Counted from the stretch's first letter, positions 8,907-18,249 are shown. The stretch is 54,855 nucleotides of DNA from Alphaproteobacteria bacterium (GCA_030429105.1 JAUIDE010000016.1:1-54855); one strand, 5' to 3'. Notes: generated by a model not told the origin, from the sequence alone. Program-made: numbers and translations.

Positions 8907-10397
8907 ATGGCGAAAGAGACAAAACCCCGCCGCCCGAAGGCGGAGACGCCGCGCGGCTTTCGCGACTATTTCGGCGCGGAGGTGACGGAGCGGGAGACTA
9001 TGCTGCGCGCCATCACCGCCGTCTATCACCGTTACGGCTTCGACCCGCTGGAGACGAGCGGGGTGGAGACGCTGGAGGCGCTCGGCAAGTTCCTGCCCGA
9101 TGTGGACCGGCCGAACGAGGGCGTCTTCGCCTGGCGGGACGAGGACGAAAGCTGGATGGCGCTCCGCTATGACCTGACGGCGCCCCTCGCGCGCGTTTAC
9201 GCGGAACATCAGCTTCACCTTCCAACCCCTTACCGGCGCTATGCTGTCGGCCCCGTCTGGCGCAACGAGAAGCCGGGGCCGGGCCGCTTCCGCCAGTTCT
9301 ATCAATGCGACGCGGACACGGTCGGCGCCGCCTCCCCGGCGGCTGACGCCGAGATCTGCGCCATGCTGGCCGACGCGCTGGAGGCGGCGGGGATCGCGCG
9401 CGGGGATTACGTCATCCGGATCAACAACCGGAAGGTGCTGAACGGGGTGATGGAGGTCGTCGGCCTCCTCGACCCGGCGGACCCGGAGGCGGGGGAGGCC
9501 GCGCGCGGCGTCGTCCTCCGCGCCATCGACAAGCTGGATCGGCTGGGCGAGGCGGGCGTGCGCGCCCTCCTCGGCGAGGGGCGGAAGGACGAGAGCGGGG
9601 ATTTCACGAAGGGGGCCGGGCTCGGCCCCGATCAGGCGGACATCGTGATGGGCTTCGTCTCCGCCGGGCGGGAGACGGGAGCGGAGACCTGCGCGCGGCT
9701 GCGCGAGCTTGTCGGCGCCTCCGCGATGGGCCTCGAAGGCGTGGAGGAGCTGGAGATGATCGCCGCGCTTCTCGCCGCGGGCGGCTATTCCGACCGGGCG
9801 CGGATCGACCCCTCAGTCGTCCGCGGCCTCGGCTATTACACGGGGCCGGTCTTCGAGGCCGAACTCACCTTCGAGATCACGGACGAGGAGGGGCGGCGGC
9901 GGCAATTCGGCTCCGTCGCGGGGGGCGGGCGCTATGACGATCTCGTCATGCGCTTCACCGGGCAGCGGACGCCGGGCACGGGCGTCTCCATCGGCGTAGA
10001 CCGGCTTCTCGCCGCGCTCCGCGAGGTGCGGCGCGGAACGGCGCAGGCCGAGGGGCCGGTGCTGGTGACGGTGATGGAGAAGGACCGGCTCGCCGAATAC
10101 CAGGCGATGACGGCGGAGTTGCGCGCCGCGGGGCTCCGGGCGGAGATGTTCCTCGGCGGCGGGAACATGGCGAAACAGTTGAAATACGCGGACAAACGCG
10201 GCTCCCCCGTCGCCATCATCGAAGGCTCGGAGGAGCGGGCGCGCGGCGTCGTGCAGCTGAAGGACCTCGCGCTCGGCGCCCGGCTCGCCGCAGAGATCGA
10301 GACGAACGAGGAATGGAAGGCGCAGCCGGCGCAGATGGAGGCGCCGCGCGAGGGGCTCGTCGAGGCCGTGAAGGCCATGATCGCCCGCGGCGCCTGA
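8907..10397 (+). CDS. hisS: Histidyl-tRNA synthetase
   Basis: 496 residues, class II aminoacyl-tRNA synthetase. Motif 2 with [19 protein letters not shown], the two histidine-binding signatures (motif [12 protein letters not shown] and the [12 protein letters not shown] region) and motif 3 ([10 protein letters not shown]) are all present, followed by an anticodon-binding domain. The stop overlaps the hisZ start (TGATG), giving a hisS-hisZ-hisG operon common in alphaproteobacteria, where a catalytic synthetase and its non-catalytic paralog are adjacent. Confidence 0.96.
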   Translation: MAKETKPRRPKAETPRGFRDYFGAEVTERETMLRAITAVYHRYGFDPLETSGVETLEALGKFLPDVDRPNEGVFAWRDEDESWMALRYDLTAPLARVYAEHQLHLPTPYRRYAVGPVWRNEKPGPGRFRQFYQCDADTVGAASPAADAEICAMLADALEAAGIARGDYVIRINNRKVLNGVMEVVGLLDPADPEAGEAARGVVLRAIDKLDRLGEAGVRALLGEGRKDESGDFTKGAGLGPDQADIVMGFVSAGRETGAETCARLRELVGASAMGLEGVEELEMIAALLAAGGYSDRARIDPSVVRGLGYYTGPVFEAELTFEITDEEGRRRQFGSVAGGGRYDDLVMRFTGQRTPGTGVSIGVDRLLAALREVRRGTAQAEGPVLVTVMEKDRLAEYQAMTAELRAAGLRAEMFLGGGNMAKQLKYADKRGSPVAIIEGSEERARGVVQLKDLALGARLAAEIETNEEWKAQPAQMEAPREGLVEAVKAMIARGA

Positions 10398-11518
10398 TGG
10401 CGGCGGCGCGCGCCTATCTCCCCGGCGGGCGGATCGGGGCCGGGCTGGAGGCGCTCACCGCGCTCCGCGCGCGGATCATGGCGCGGTTCATGGATGCCGG
10501 CGCGGAGCCGGTGGAGCCGGAGACGCTGATCTCCGCCGATCTCCTCCTCGACCTCTACGGGGAGGACATCCGCGCCCGCGCCTATATCCTCCACGACCCG
10601 GTGGAGGGGGAGCTGGCGCTCCGGCCCGATTTCACCGTTCCGGTCGCCCGGCTCCACATGGAGGGCGGCGCGGCGCCGGCGCGCTACGCCTATGAGGGGC
10701 TGGTCTGGCGGCGGCAGGCGCCGGGCTCGGCGAGGCCCGCGGAATATCTCCAGGCGGGGATCGAGCTGATCGGCGGGGCCGACCCGGCGGCGGAGGAGGC
10801 GGAGGCCTTCACGCTGATCGAGGGGGCGCTGATGGGCGTCGAGACGCGGGCGATGACGGGGGACCTCTCCATCGCCTTCGCCGCCATCGCGGCCCTCCGG
10901 ACGACGGAGCCGCGCCGCGCCGCGCTCCGCCGGCATCTCTGGCGGCCCGCGCGCTTCCAGGCGCTGCTCGACCGCTTCGCCGCGCCGCCGCCGCCCTCCC
11001 CTTCCCGCGCGCGGCTCCTCGCGATGGCGGAGCCGGCGCGGCGGGCCGAGATCGCGGCCGCGGGCGGCTTCGTCGGCGCGCGGGGGGAGGCGGAGATTCT
11101 CGGGCGGTTGGCGGTGCTGGCGGCGGAGGAGGCCGCGCCCCCGCTCGCGGCGGAGGAGAAGGCGATGATCGAGGCGGTGCTGAAGGTCCGCGGCCCCTCC
11201 AGCGAGGCGCTCTCCCGCCTCCGCGCCCTCGCCCGGCCGGAAATGGCGCCGGCGCTCGACCGGATGGAGCGGCGGCTCGACGCGCTGGCGGCGCGGGGGG
11301 TGGAGGCGGGCGCCCTGCCCTTCGACGCCGCCTTCGGCCGCAACCTCGAATACTACGACGGCTTCGTCTTCGAGTTCCGCGCCGCGCGGCCGGGCCTCCC
11401 GCCGCTCGGCGGCGGCGGGCGCTATGACGCGCTGACGGCGCTGCTCTCGACCGGGCCGGGCGAGCCCGCAGTGGGCGGAATCGTGCGGCCCGAGGCGCTG
11501 CTGGCGGCCTCCGCATGA
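10397..11518 (+). CDS. hisZ: ATP phosphoribosyltransferase regulatory subunit
   Basis: 373 residues related to the HisS catalytic core but without the anticodon-binding domain or an intact aminoacylation site. It keeps ALRPDFTVPVAR and YEGLVWRR, the degenerate counterparts of the synthetase motifs. It assembles with short-form HisG and confers histidine feedback control on the first step of histidine biosynthesis. It overlaps hisS by one base and hisG by ATGA, consistent with stoichiometric expression of the HisZ-HisG complex. Confidence 0.94.
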   Translation: MAAARAYLPGGRIGAGLEALTALRARIMARFMDAGAEPVEPETLISADLLLDLYGEDIRARAYILHDPVEGELALRPDFTVPVARLHMEGGAAPARYAYEGLVWRRQAPGSARPAEYLQAGIELIGGADPAAEEAEAFTLIEGALMGVETRAMTGDLSIAFAAIAALRTTEPRRAALRRHLWRPARFQALLDRFAAPPPPSPSRARLLAMAEPARRAEIAAAGGFVGARGEAEILGRLAVLAAEEAAPPLAAEEKAMIEAVLKVRGPSSEALSRLRALARPEMAPALDRMERRLDALAARGVEAGALPFDAAFGRNLEYYDGFVFEFRAARPGLPPLGGGGRYDALTALLSTGPGEPAVGGIVRPEALLAASA

Positions 11519-12213
11519 TCCGGCTCGGCCTCCCCTCCAAGGGTCGCCTGCAGGAAGCGGCGGTTGAATGGCTCGCCGCGCGGGGCGTGATCGTGGAGCG
11601 CGCGGAGGAGGGGCGGGAATATGCCGGGCGGGTGACGGGGGTGGAGGACGTCTCCCTCGCGCTCCTCTCCGCCGCCGAGATCCCGCAGGAGCTCGCCGCC
11701 GGGCGCATCCATCTCGGCGTGACGGGGGAGGACCTCGTGCGCGAGACGATCCCGGGCTGGGAGGCGAAGATCGATCTCGGCCTCCCGCTCGGCTTCGGCC
11801 ATGCCGATCTCGTCGTCGCGGTGCCCGCCGTCTGGGTCGATGTCGAGACGCTGCACGATCTCGACGCGGCGGCGGCGCAGTTCCGGCGCGCGCACGGGCG
11901 GCGGCTTCGCATCGCCACCAAGTATCACAACCTCGCCCGCGCCTTCCTCGCGGAGCGCGGCGTCGCCGATTTCCAGCTGGTGGACAGCCAGGGGGCGACG
12001 GAGGCGACGGCCCTGCACCGGACGGCGGAGGCGATCGTGGACATCACCTCCTCGGGCGAGACGCTGCGCGCCAACCACCTGAAAGTGCTGGAGGACGGGC
12101 TCATCCTCGCCTCCGAGGCGCGGCTCTGTCGCTCCCTCGCCGCGCCGCTCTCGCCGGAACAGGCGACGGCGCTGGCGCGGCTCGCAGGGAGGCTCGGCCT
12201 GCCCCTCGGTTAA
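11515..12213 (+). CDS. hisG: ATP phosphoribosyltransferase catalytic subunit, short form
   Basis: 232 residues, the short HisG(S) form lacking the C-terminal regulatory ACT-like domain, so it depends on HisZ encoded just upstream. It joins ATP and PRPP to phosphoribosyl-ATP. The start RLGLPSKGRLQE, the GVTGEDLVRE region and the PRPP-binding segment EAIVDITSSGETLRANHL match the family. Confidence 0.96.
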   Translation: MIRLGLPSKGRLQEAAVEWLAARGVIVERAEEGREYAGRVTGVEDVSLALLSAAEIPQELAAGRIHLGVTGEDLVRETIPGWEAKIDLGLPLGFGHADLVVAVPAVWVDVETLHDLDAAAAQFRRAHGRRLRIATKYHNLARAFLAERGVADFQLVDSQGATEATALHRTAEAIVDITSSGETLRANHLKVLEDGLILASEARLCRSLAAPLSPEQATALARLAGRLGLPLG

Positions 12214-12288
12214 CCATGATGAACGCCATGCGTTAACCTTAAGGTCGGATTCACCCTGTAGGTTGAGCGAGATCAACAGGGGTGGGCC

Positions 12289-12411
12289 ATGAACGACTTG
12301 CAGCCGATGAAAAAGGGATTCTCCGTCGCGTCGGAGGCGCTGGCGACGGCGCTCGCCACGCAACTCGCCGTCGCGGCGCTCGGCGCGCTCGCGCTCGTCC
12401 TGATCTTCTGA
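12289..12411 (+). CDS. Small single-span membrane peptide, unknown function
   Basis: A 40-residue frame starting ATG at 12289 behind the purine stretch CAGGGGTGGG. Residues 1-10 are polar and lysine-containing (MNDLQPMKK), and residues 12-40 form one long Ala/Leu/Val-rich hydrophobic segment ending ALVLIF. It ends one base before the convergent prolyl iminopeptidase gene. The 75 bp in front contain TTAACCTTAA and other AT-richer sequence compatible with a promoter. No family is recognised; the gene call rests on the hydrophobic profile and start signals. Confidence 0.5.
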   Translation: MNDLQPMKKGFSVASEALATALATQLAVAALGALALVLIF

Positions 12412-13422
12412 TTATTCCGCCGCGAGCGGGTCGAGCCGCGCGGCGTCCGTCGCCGCGACGAGTTCCGCGGTGATGCCGGGCTCGGAGAGCGCATGGCCGG
12501 CGTCCCCGACCATGCGGAGCTTCGAGCCGGGCCAGGCGCGGTGCAATTCGAAGGCTGAGAGCGGCGGGCAGACCATGTCGTAGCGGCCCTGCACGATCAC
12601 GCCCGGAATGTCCCGTATCCGCCCGATATCGCGGAGAATCTGCCCGTCCTCCGCCAGGAAGCCGCGATTGCGGAAGTAATGGCATTCGATCCGCGCGAAG
12701 GCGCGGGCGTAGGAGGCGGCGGCGTAGCCCGGCACGGCGTCGTCATCGGCGCGGAGCGTCGCGGTCGCCCCCTCCCAGCGCGCCCAGATGCGGGCGCATT
12801 CCGTCTGCACCGCAAGGTCCCCGCCCATCAGGCGCTTGTGATAGGCGCCGATCAGGTCCCCCCGCTCCGCCTCAGGGATCGGGCGCAGGAATTCCTCCCA
12901 GAGGTCGGGCCAGAAGACCGCCGCGCCGCCGCCATAGAACCAGTCCAGCTCCCGCTTCGTCATCAGGAAGACGCCGCGGAGGATCAGCTCAACCGCCCGC
13001 TTCGGATGCGTCTGGGCGTAGATCAGCGCCAGCGTCGCGCCCCAGGAGCCGCCGAAGATCGACCAGCGCTCGACGCCGACGCGGCGGCGGATCGCCTCGA
13101 TGTCCTCCACAAGGTCCCAGGTCGTGTTCCGCTCCACGCTCGCATGCGGGCGGGAGCGGCCGCAGCCGCGCTGGTCGAACAGGATGACGTGCCACGCCTC
13201 CGGGTCGAAATAGCGGCGCATCCCCGGGGAGCAGCCGCCGCCCGGCCCGCCATGGAGGACGACGACGGGGCGGGCGTCCTTCGTCCCGCATTCCTCGACA
13301 TAAATCTCGTGCCCGCCCGAGACCTCCATCCGGAACCGGTTGAAGGGCTCGATCGGCGGATAGAGCGACCGCCGCGATTGCGGCGCTGCGCCCGGCCCGG
13401 AATCGTTGCGGTTGCCTCTCAT
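12412..13422 (-). CDS. pip: Prolyl iminopeptidase
   Basis: 336 residues, alpha/beta hydrolase of peptidase family S33, releasing N-terminal proline from peptides. It shows the oxyanion HGGPGGGCSPGMRRYFDP block, DQRGCGRS, the nucleophile elbow GGSWGATLAL, and the late acid GRYDMVCPP and His in GDAGHALSEP. The start at 13422 gives MRGNRND; further upstream reading would run into the ubiG promoter, so it was not chosen. Cytoplasmic, no signal peptide. Confidence 0.93.
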   Translation of the reverse strand: MRGNRNDSGPGAAPQSRRSLYPPIEPFNRFRMEVSGGHEIYVEECGTKDARPVVVLHGGPGGGCSPGMRRYFDPEAWHVILFDQRGCGRSRPHASVERNTTWDLVEDIEAIRRRVGVERWSIFGGSWGATLALIYAQTHPKRAVELILRGVFLMTKRELDWFYGGGAAVFWPDLWEEFLRPIPEAERGDLIGAYHKRLMGGDLAVQTECARIWARWEGATATLRADDDAVPGYAAASYARAFARIECHYFRNRGFLAEDGQILRDIGRIRDIPGVIVQGRYDMVCPPLSAFELHRAWPGSKLRMVGDAGHALSEPGITAELVAATDAARLDPLAAE

Positions 13423-13474
13423 CGCCCCATGTTCTAGGGCGAAGCCGGGCGCATGCCTATAGCGGGAGCGGAAA

Positions 13475-14215
13475 ATGTCCTTCACCGGAACGGTGGACGG
13501 CGGAGAGATCGCCAAGTTCGAGGCGATGGCCTCCGAGTGGTGGGACCCCGCGGGAAAGTTCCGCCCGCTCCATGAGATGAACCCGTGCCGTATGGGCTAT
13601 GTCGCGGAACAGGCCGCCGCAGAGTTCGGGCGCGACCTTCGGGCGCGGGCGCCCTTCGCCGGCCTCGCGGCCGTCGATGTCGGCTGCGGCGGCGGGCTGG
13701 CGGCGGAGCCGCTGGCGCGGCTCGGCGCTTCGGTGACAGGGCTCGACATGGCGGGGGAGAGCCTCGCCGTCGCCCGCGCGCACGCCGCGGCCTCCGGCCT
13801 CGAGGTCGACTACCGGCTCGAAAGCGCGGAGGCGGCGGCGGCGCGGGGCGCACGGTTCGACCTCGTGCTCGCGCTGGAGATCGTCGAGCATGTGGCGAAC
13901 GTTCCCGCCTTCCTCGCCGCCCTTTCCGCGCTCGCGAAGCCGGGCGGGATGGTGATCCTCTCCACGCTCAACCGCACGCCGGAAAGCTTCGCCGCGGCCA
14001 TCGTCGGCGCGGAATGGCTGCTGCGCTGGCTGCCGAAGGGCACGCATGACTGGCGGAAATTCCCGACGCCGAAGGAGCTGGAGGCGGCGCTCGGCCTCGC
14101 CGGGCTGGAAGTCGTCGACGCGAAGGGCATGGCGCCCGACCCGATGCGCGGCGGCTGGCGGCTCGTGGAGAGCCTGCGGGTGAACTATCTGCTGACGGCG
14201 GTGAAGCCGGGCTGA
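13475..14215 (+). CDS. ubiG: Ubiquinone biosynthesis O-methyltransferase
   Basis: 246 residues. SAM-dependent enzyme carrying out both O-methylations of the ubiquinone ring. The N-terminal EIAKFEAMASEWWDPAGKFRPLH motif is diagnostic for UbiG. SAM motif I is VDVGCGGG near residues 67-74, with LALEIVEHV, and the membrane-contact segment NRTPES...GAEWLLRWLPKGTHDW. Divergent from pip. Its stop codon lies at the left edge of a long direct repeat that resumes 1,450 bp further on. Confidence 0.95.
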   Translation: MSFTGTVDGGEIAKFEAMASEWWDPAGKFRPLHEMNPCRMGYVAEQAAAEFGRDLRARAPFAGLAAVDVGCGGGLAAEPLARLGASVTGLDMAGESLAVARAHAAASGLEVDYRLESAEAAAARGARFDLVLALEIVEHVANVPAFLAALSALAKPGGMVILSTLNRTPESFAAAIVGAEWLLRWLPKGTHDWRKFPTPKELEAALGLAGLEVVDAKGMAPDPMRGGWRLVESLRVNYLLTAVKPG

Positions 14216-14378
14216 GCCGCCCTCATTTCGTCAGCCGACCGCCGGAGAGAACCGCAGGGTCTATGGCGATGACGTCATGCGCCTCCGTCGGCGCGAGGCC
14301 GAGCCGGGCGCAGAGCGCCTCGGACGCTTCGTTGCCGTTACTGATCACGGTGAAGACAGCGCGCGTCCCGAACCGCGC
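14207..14378 (-). pseudogene. Truncated duplicate of the GNAT gene 3' end (left copy of a ~172-bp direct repeat)
   Basis: Bases 14207-14378 match 15657-15828 at a constant offset of 1,450 bp; by eye 17 mismatches in 160 positions, no gaps. On the minus strand it encodes about 50 residues (RFGT to GGRLTK, stop at 14223-14225) nearly identical to the C terminus of the intact GNAT protein at 15673-16476, but everything upstream of that is missing. The match also covers the last bases of ubiG. The stretch between this remnant and 14604 holds no gene and is less GC-rich. Confidence 0.8.
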
Positions 14379-14509
14379 GCTCACCGCGGGGCATGGAAGA
14401 GAAGGAAGATCGGACATCTCTTGAGCCCGGTGGGAAACGAAGTCCACGGACGGGGCGTCTCGTTTCTCGATCAGCCCCCTGCCCGGCCTCAGGTGAAATC
14501 TACAAGAGG

Positions 14510-14566
14510 CTGTCATTCTTTCGTTACAGGCGCGAAGCCGATCCGTCGCCAAGATCTGCCTACAAT
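14510..14566 (+). promoter_or_regulatory. Possible promoter of the phosphoesterase gene
   Basis: A TACAAT hexamer at 14561-14566 resembles a -10 element, about 40 bases before the ATG at 14605. Farther upstream is a perfect Pho-box half-site CTGTCAT at 14510-14516, followed after four bases by the poor match TCGTTAC. The half-site lies too far from the -10 for a textbook Pho promoter, so phosphate control is only a weak suggestion. Confidence 0.3.
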
Positions 14567-14604
14567 TTGCGAGGCACGGTCTCGAAAGCAGGAGAGTGGC
14601 GCTC

Positions 14605-15621
14605 ATGTCTGTCACACGGCAGGATGTACTTCGGATGATGCTCGCCGGATCGGCGCTGTTGCCAGGAGCCGCGCTGGCGCAATCGACGGCGCCCGCGATG
14701 CGCGACGCGAACGGCTTGCCGGCGCCGTGGGCCGGCGCTGCGGAGATCGGCCCGAAACCTCTCACGTTCACCGTGGTCGGCGACAACACGGCCTTCGCGC
14801 GGCCCGGCGTGTTCGATCAGACGATGACGCAGGTCTCCTGGCTGCAGCCGGATTTCGTTCTGTCCGTCGGCGATGTCATCGAGGGATATGCCGAAGACGC
14901 TGAGACTGTCGCGCGGCGCTGGGCCGAGGCCCAGCTTTCTGTTGAAAAGCTCGGCCGCCCCTTTCTCGTATGCGGCGGGAACCACGATCTGAGCAACCCC
15001 ATATACGCCGAAGCCTGGGCGGAGCGGTTCGGCCGCCCGTGGCGCTCCTTCGCCTACAAAAACGCGCTGTTTCTGATCCTTTGCACCGAGGACCCGGTCA
15101 TTCCCCTCGCCTCCGGGGCGGCGGCGTCTTTCAACGCCATGGTCGAGCTCGTCGGGGTCGATTTCAACCGCGCGCTGCAGGAGATGGACGCCTTCATCGC
15201 CTCTCCGGAGATCGCGGCCTCGCGCGACCTGACCAACCAGGTCAACATCTCGGACGAACAGGTCGCCTGGGCCGTAGACACCCTTGCGGAAAATCGCGGC
15301 GCCCAGTGGACATTCGTGTTCCTGCACAAGCCGGCGTGGAAAAGCGAGAACCGTCAGTTCGCAAAGATTCAGGCTGCGCTTGGCGACCGGCCATATACCG
15401 TTTTCGCCGGCCATACGCATTACGCCACGCACGAGCTGATTTCCGGCCGGGACTACGTCAACATGGGAACCAGCGGAGGCATCCGCACGCGCCCCGGCCC
15501 GGGCAACTTCGACCACGTCGTCAATGTGACCCTGACGCCGAAGGGCCCTGTCTATGCGAACGTGAGGCTTACCGGGCTTCTGGACCTCGCCGGCCAGAGC
15601 GGGCAAACCCTCGCGTATTGA
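14605..15621 (+). CDS. Exported calcineurin-like metallophosphoesterase
   Basis: 338 residues from the ATG at 14605, chosen over the GTG at 14596 because AGGAGA at 14590-14595 is correctly spaced only for the ATG. An N-terminal signal peptide ends near GAALAQ. The dinuclear metal motifs of the family follow: GDN, GDVIEG, GNHDLS, LHKP and GHTHYATH. It probably hydrolyses phosphate esters or diesters in the periplasm; the substrate is unknown. Codon usage is somewhat less GC-biased than in neighbours, and the gene sits between the two arms of a direct repeat, so it may be an acquisition. Confidence 0.8.
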   Translation: MSVTRQDVLRMMLAGSALLPGAALAQSTAPAMRDANGLPAPWAGAAEIGPKPLTFTVVGDNTAFARPGVFDQTMTQVSWLQPDFVLSVGDVIEGYAEDAETVARRWAEAQLSVEKLGRPFLVCGGNHDLSNPIYAEAWAERFGRPWRSFAYKNALFLILCTEDPVIPLASGAAASFNAMVELVGVDFNRALQEMDAFIASPEIAASRDLTNQVNISDEQVAWAVDTLAENRGAQWTFVFLHKPAWKSENRQFAKIQAALGDRPYTVFAGHTHYATHELISGRDYVNMGTSGGIRTRPGPGNFDHVVNVTLTPKGPVYANVRLTGLLDLAGQSGQTLAY

Positions 15622-15656
15622 GTTCCGGATCGCCGCGCCCCGGACGCGGAGATCGC

Positions 15657-15828
15657 CCGGGCTGAGGCGCACTCACTTCGTCAGCCGCCCGCCGGAGAGA
15701 ACCGCCGGTTCGATGGCGATCACGTCATGCGCCTCCGTCGGCGCGAGGCCGAGCCGGGCGCAGAGCGCCTCGGACGCTTCGTTGCCCTTCCTGATCCCGG
15801 TGAAGAAGGCCTTCGTCCCGAACCGCTC
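15657..15828. repeat. Right copy of the ~172-bp direct repeat
   Basis: This copy comprises the 3' end of the intact GNAT gene plus about 16 bp beyond its stop that resemble the end of ubiG (CCGGGCTGAG). The partner is at 14207-14378. The two copies enclose the metallophosphoesterase gene. Confidence 0.8.
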
Positions 15829-16476
15829 GTTCATGGCGAGAAGGGACATCGCGCCCATGACGATGGCGACCCCTTGCCCCCTTCGCGTCTCGTCCGTCGC
15901 CAGCATCCCCCACCAGGCGAGGCCGGCCTTGCGGCTCGCGGGGTGGAACTGCATCACCGAGGCCGTCGCGCCGACGACAGCGCCCGCCCTGTCCCGCGCG
16001 AAGAGGCAGACGGAAGGGCGGCGAAGCCCGCGCAGGAAGGCGCCCATCGGCAGGAGCACGCCGCAGCTTTGCGTCAGTTGGTCGAGCGCAGCGAGGTCCT
16101 CCGCCGTGGTTTCGGCGTCCACGGAGACGATTTCGAGGTCTTCGGGCAGCCTCCGCGCCGCGAGGAGCGCGCGGGCGGCGTCCAGCGCGGCGGCGTCGCC
16201 GCGCCAAACGACGAAGGTATCGGTCACGAGCCCTTCGGCTTCGAGCGCATGGCGCCGCGGCTCAAGTTCGGCGGCGGGGACGCCTTCGAGCGGGCCGACG
16301 CCCTGAAGCCGGGCAAGCGCGATCTGCGCCGCGAGGTTGTCAGGCTGGAACTCGGCGAGGCCGATCGCCCGGCCATGGCTCGCGAAGCGCGGATCGTCGC
16401 CTATGAGAGACCAGAGATGGGCTGCGCGGCGCTGGAGGCCCTGTTGGGCCTCGTTTCCGAAGAATTCTGCAATCAT
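15673..16476 (-). CDS. GNAT family N-acetyltransferase
   Basis: 267 residues. The acetyl-CoA-binding motif A is ATDETRRGQGVA in the C-terminal half, followed by the GNAT motif B-like EASEALCARLGL. The N-terminal ~130 residues are less conserved and may be a degenerate second fold. The acceptor substrate cannot be predicted. Its last 50 residues are duplicated in the remnant at 14207-14378. Confidence 0.8.
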   Translation of the reverse strand: MIAEFFGNEAQQGLQRRAAHLWSLIGDDPRFASHGRAIGLAEFQPDNLAAQIALARLQGVGPLEGVPAAELEPRRHALEAEGLVTDTFVVWRGDAAALDAARALLAARRLPEDLEIVSVDAETTAEDLAALDQLTQSCGVLLPMGAFLRGLRRPSVCLFARDRAGAVVGATASVMQFHPASRKAGLAWWGMLATDETRRGQGVAIVMGAMSLLAMNERFGTKAFFTGIRKGNEASEALCARLGLAPTEAHDVIAIEPAVLSGGRLTK

Positions 16477-16571
16477 CCGGAAAGCCTGACGCCCTGGAAC
16501 CGCAAAGGCAACCGTTTCCTCGATCCGCCCAAGGGCCTATGGCGTCATGCGCGCGCTCGCCGTTCAAGCGC

Positions 16572-16770
16572 CCGGCCTCGATCAGCGGCTTTCCGCGGGA
16601 AAGCCGCAGAGGCCGTCGCCCAAAGGCGAAGGCCGCAGGGCGAGGGGCGCCAAGCCGCCGCCTTGGTCGAAGATCGGGCCGTGACCGCCGCGGTGGGCGC
16701 GGACTCGCGCCCGCCGGGGGGCGGCGGGCGCGGGCTGATCCGCCGCGGGTCGGATCAGCCGGGCGCTCCT
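16572..16770 (+). repeat. 199-bp structured intergenic repeat, copy 1
   Basis: Fills most of the 357-bp gap between the GNAT gene and the TPR gene; nothing else is recognised in that gap. It matches the reverse complement of 37903-38101 over its whole 199 bp. Three strong hairpins: 16585-16607 (10-bp stem, loop GCG), 16706-16732 (10-bp stem, loop GGGGGGC) and 16733-16760 (9-bp stem, 10-base loop). Differences from copy 2 inside the stems come in compensating pairs. Neither adjacent gene is placed to be regulated by it in cis on this strand. Confidence 0.8.
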
Positions 16771-16833
16771 GCCTACGGAGCGCAAGATGACAGCCATGGG
16801 GCAGATGAAGCGGCCCTATTCGCCCCCGCCCGC

Positions 16834-18249
16834 CTACCCCGCGATCAGCGAATCCGCCTTCGCCTCCGCCCGGTCCGCCCTGCCCCTGTCCCCGAGCCCG
16901 CGGAAGGCCCGCGCCACCGCGCGCCAGTTCTGCGCCGAGGTCGGCTTCAGCATCGCCCGCTCGTTGGCGAGGCCAAGCGCAAGGTCGAACCGCTTCGCCC
17001 GAAGCGCGGATTCCAGCAGGGTCCACCCGATCACATCCCGCTGCGCGAAGGAGCCGCCGAGCCGGTGCGTCATGTAGCGGACGGGGAGGAGCCTATCCAC
17101 GCAGGCGCCGTAGGCGCCCTTCTGGAAATCCCGGATCGCGAGGCAGAACGGCATCCCGATCTCCCGGCTCATCGCCACGTTCGCGTCCGACGCGCTTTCG
17201 ACATAGCGCTCGTTCGCTGTCAGCAGCGCCTTCTGCGCGGCCTGCCGGTCATCCGCCGCGAAGGCCATCATCGCGTGCACGTCGTTGAAGGCGTAGAGCG
17301 TATCCTGCGCCGCGGGCTCCCACTTGTCCGCAAGGTGCCGCCAGCGGGCGCCCACGTCGACGCCGCAGAGATTGAGCCGCCAGAGCAGCGCCGCGGCGTC
17401 CAGCTCTTCATAGCGGTCCCCCGCCTTGCCCTCGGAAGAGAGGTTGGCGTCATAGATCGCCAGCACGCGCTCCGCCTCCTCGATGTCGAGATGGAAAAGC
17501 GCGGTGTGCCACCAGAGATGGTTGGCGAAGTTGGAGGTTCCCCAGCGCGCCTCATGCTCCCGCATGAAGCGGATGCCGCCGGCCTGCCGCCCATTCATCT
17601 CCATGACATGGGAGACGGCGTGGACGGCGTAGGGATTGTCCGGCCGGATGCAGAGCGCCTGCCGCCCCATCTCCTCCGCCAGCGCGAAATCCCGGTTCTC
17701 CTCCAGCCCGAAGGAATAGAAGCCGAGCACGAATTCATAGCCGGGCACGCCCTCGTCCCAGAGCGTGAAGACCCGCGCCACCGCGTCGCGCTGCCCCGCC
17801 ACGTCCCCGAGCAGCACGTCGGTCAGGTGCACGAGCTCCAGCGCCAGAAGATCGCGCGGGTGGAGGACCAGCGCCTTCTCCCATTCCTGCACGGCGCCGA
17901 AGAAATCCCCCCGCACCCAGGCGCGCACCGCCGCCATGTGCAGCCGCTCCCGCTCGTTCGCCATGCCCGCGCGCTTCTCGGCCTGGGCGAGCGCGGCGAC
18001 CATCTCGCCGTAGATGCGCGTCTCCATCGCCTGTGTCAGCCAGCCCGCCTTGAAGAGCCACCCCATGAGGAAATCCGGGTGCTCGGCCAGCACCTTGTCG
18101 ATCTCCCCCACCGCGTCGCCGCGGAAGGCGAGGGACATTTCCAGCGCCCGTTCCAGCCCTTCGAGCGCGTCGGGATGGGCGTAGGAGACGGGCACGCCCC
18201 TGATGTCATGCCCCGGCTTCGGCGCGTTCCGGCTAGATCCGTCCATCAT
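16834..18249 (-). CDS. TPR-repeat protein, TTC38-like
   Basis: 471 residues, soluble, rich in helix-turn-helix TPR-type repeats with frequent W, L and A at repeat positions (for example LLGDVAGQRDAVARVFTLWDEG and the C-terminal QNWRAVARAFRGLGDRGRA). The start region resembles the tetratricopeptide repeat protein 38 family, whose biochemical role is not settled. The start at 18249 overlaps the end of the upstream TPP enzyme gene by 17 bp, so the two are probably co-translated. A scaffolding or accessory role to the enzymes upstream is possible but inferred only from linkage. Confidence 0.7.
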   Translation of the reverse strand: MMDGSSRNAPKPGHDIRGVPVSYAHPDALEGLERALEMSLAFRGDAVGEIDKVLAEHPDFLMGWLFKAGWLTQAMETRIYGEMVAALAQAEKRAGMANERERLHMAAVRAWVRGDFFGAVQEWEKALVLHPRDLLALELVHLTDVLLGDVAGQRDAVARVFTLWDEGVPGYEFVLGFYSFGLEENRDFALAEEMGRQALCIRPDNPYAVHAVSHVMEMNGRQAGGIRFMREHEARWGTSNFANHLWWHTALFHLDIEEAERVLAIYDANLSSEGKAGDRYEELDAAALLWRLNLCGVDVGARWRHLADKWEPAAQDTLYAFNDVHAMMAFAADDRQAAQKALLTANERYVESASDANVAMSREIGMPFCLAIRDFQKGAYGACVDRLLPVRYMTHRLGGSFAQRDVIGWTLLESALRAKRFDLALGLANERAMLKPTSAQNWRAVARAFRGLGDRGRADRAEAKADSLIAG

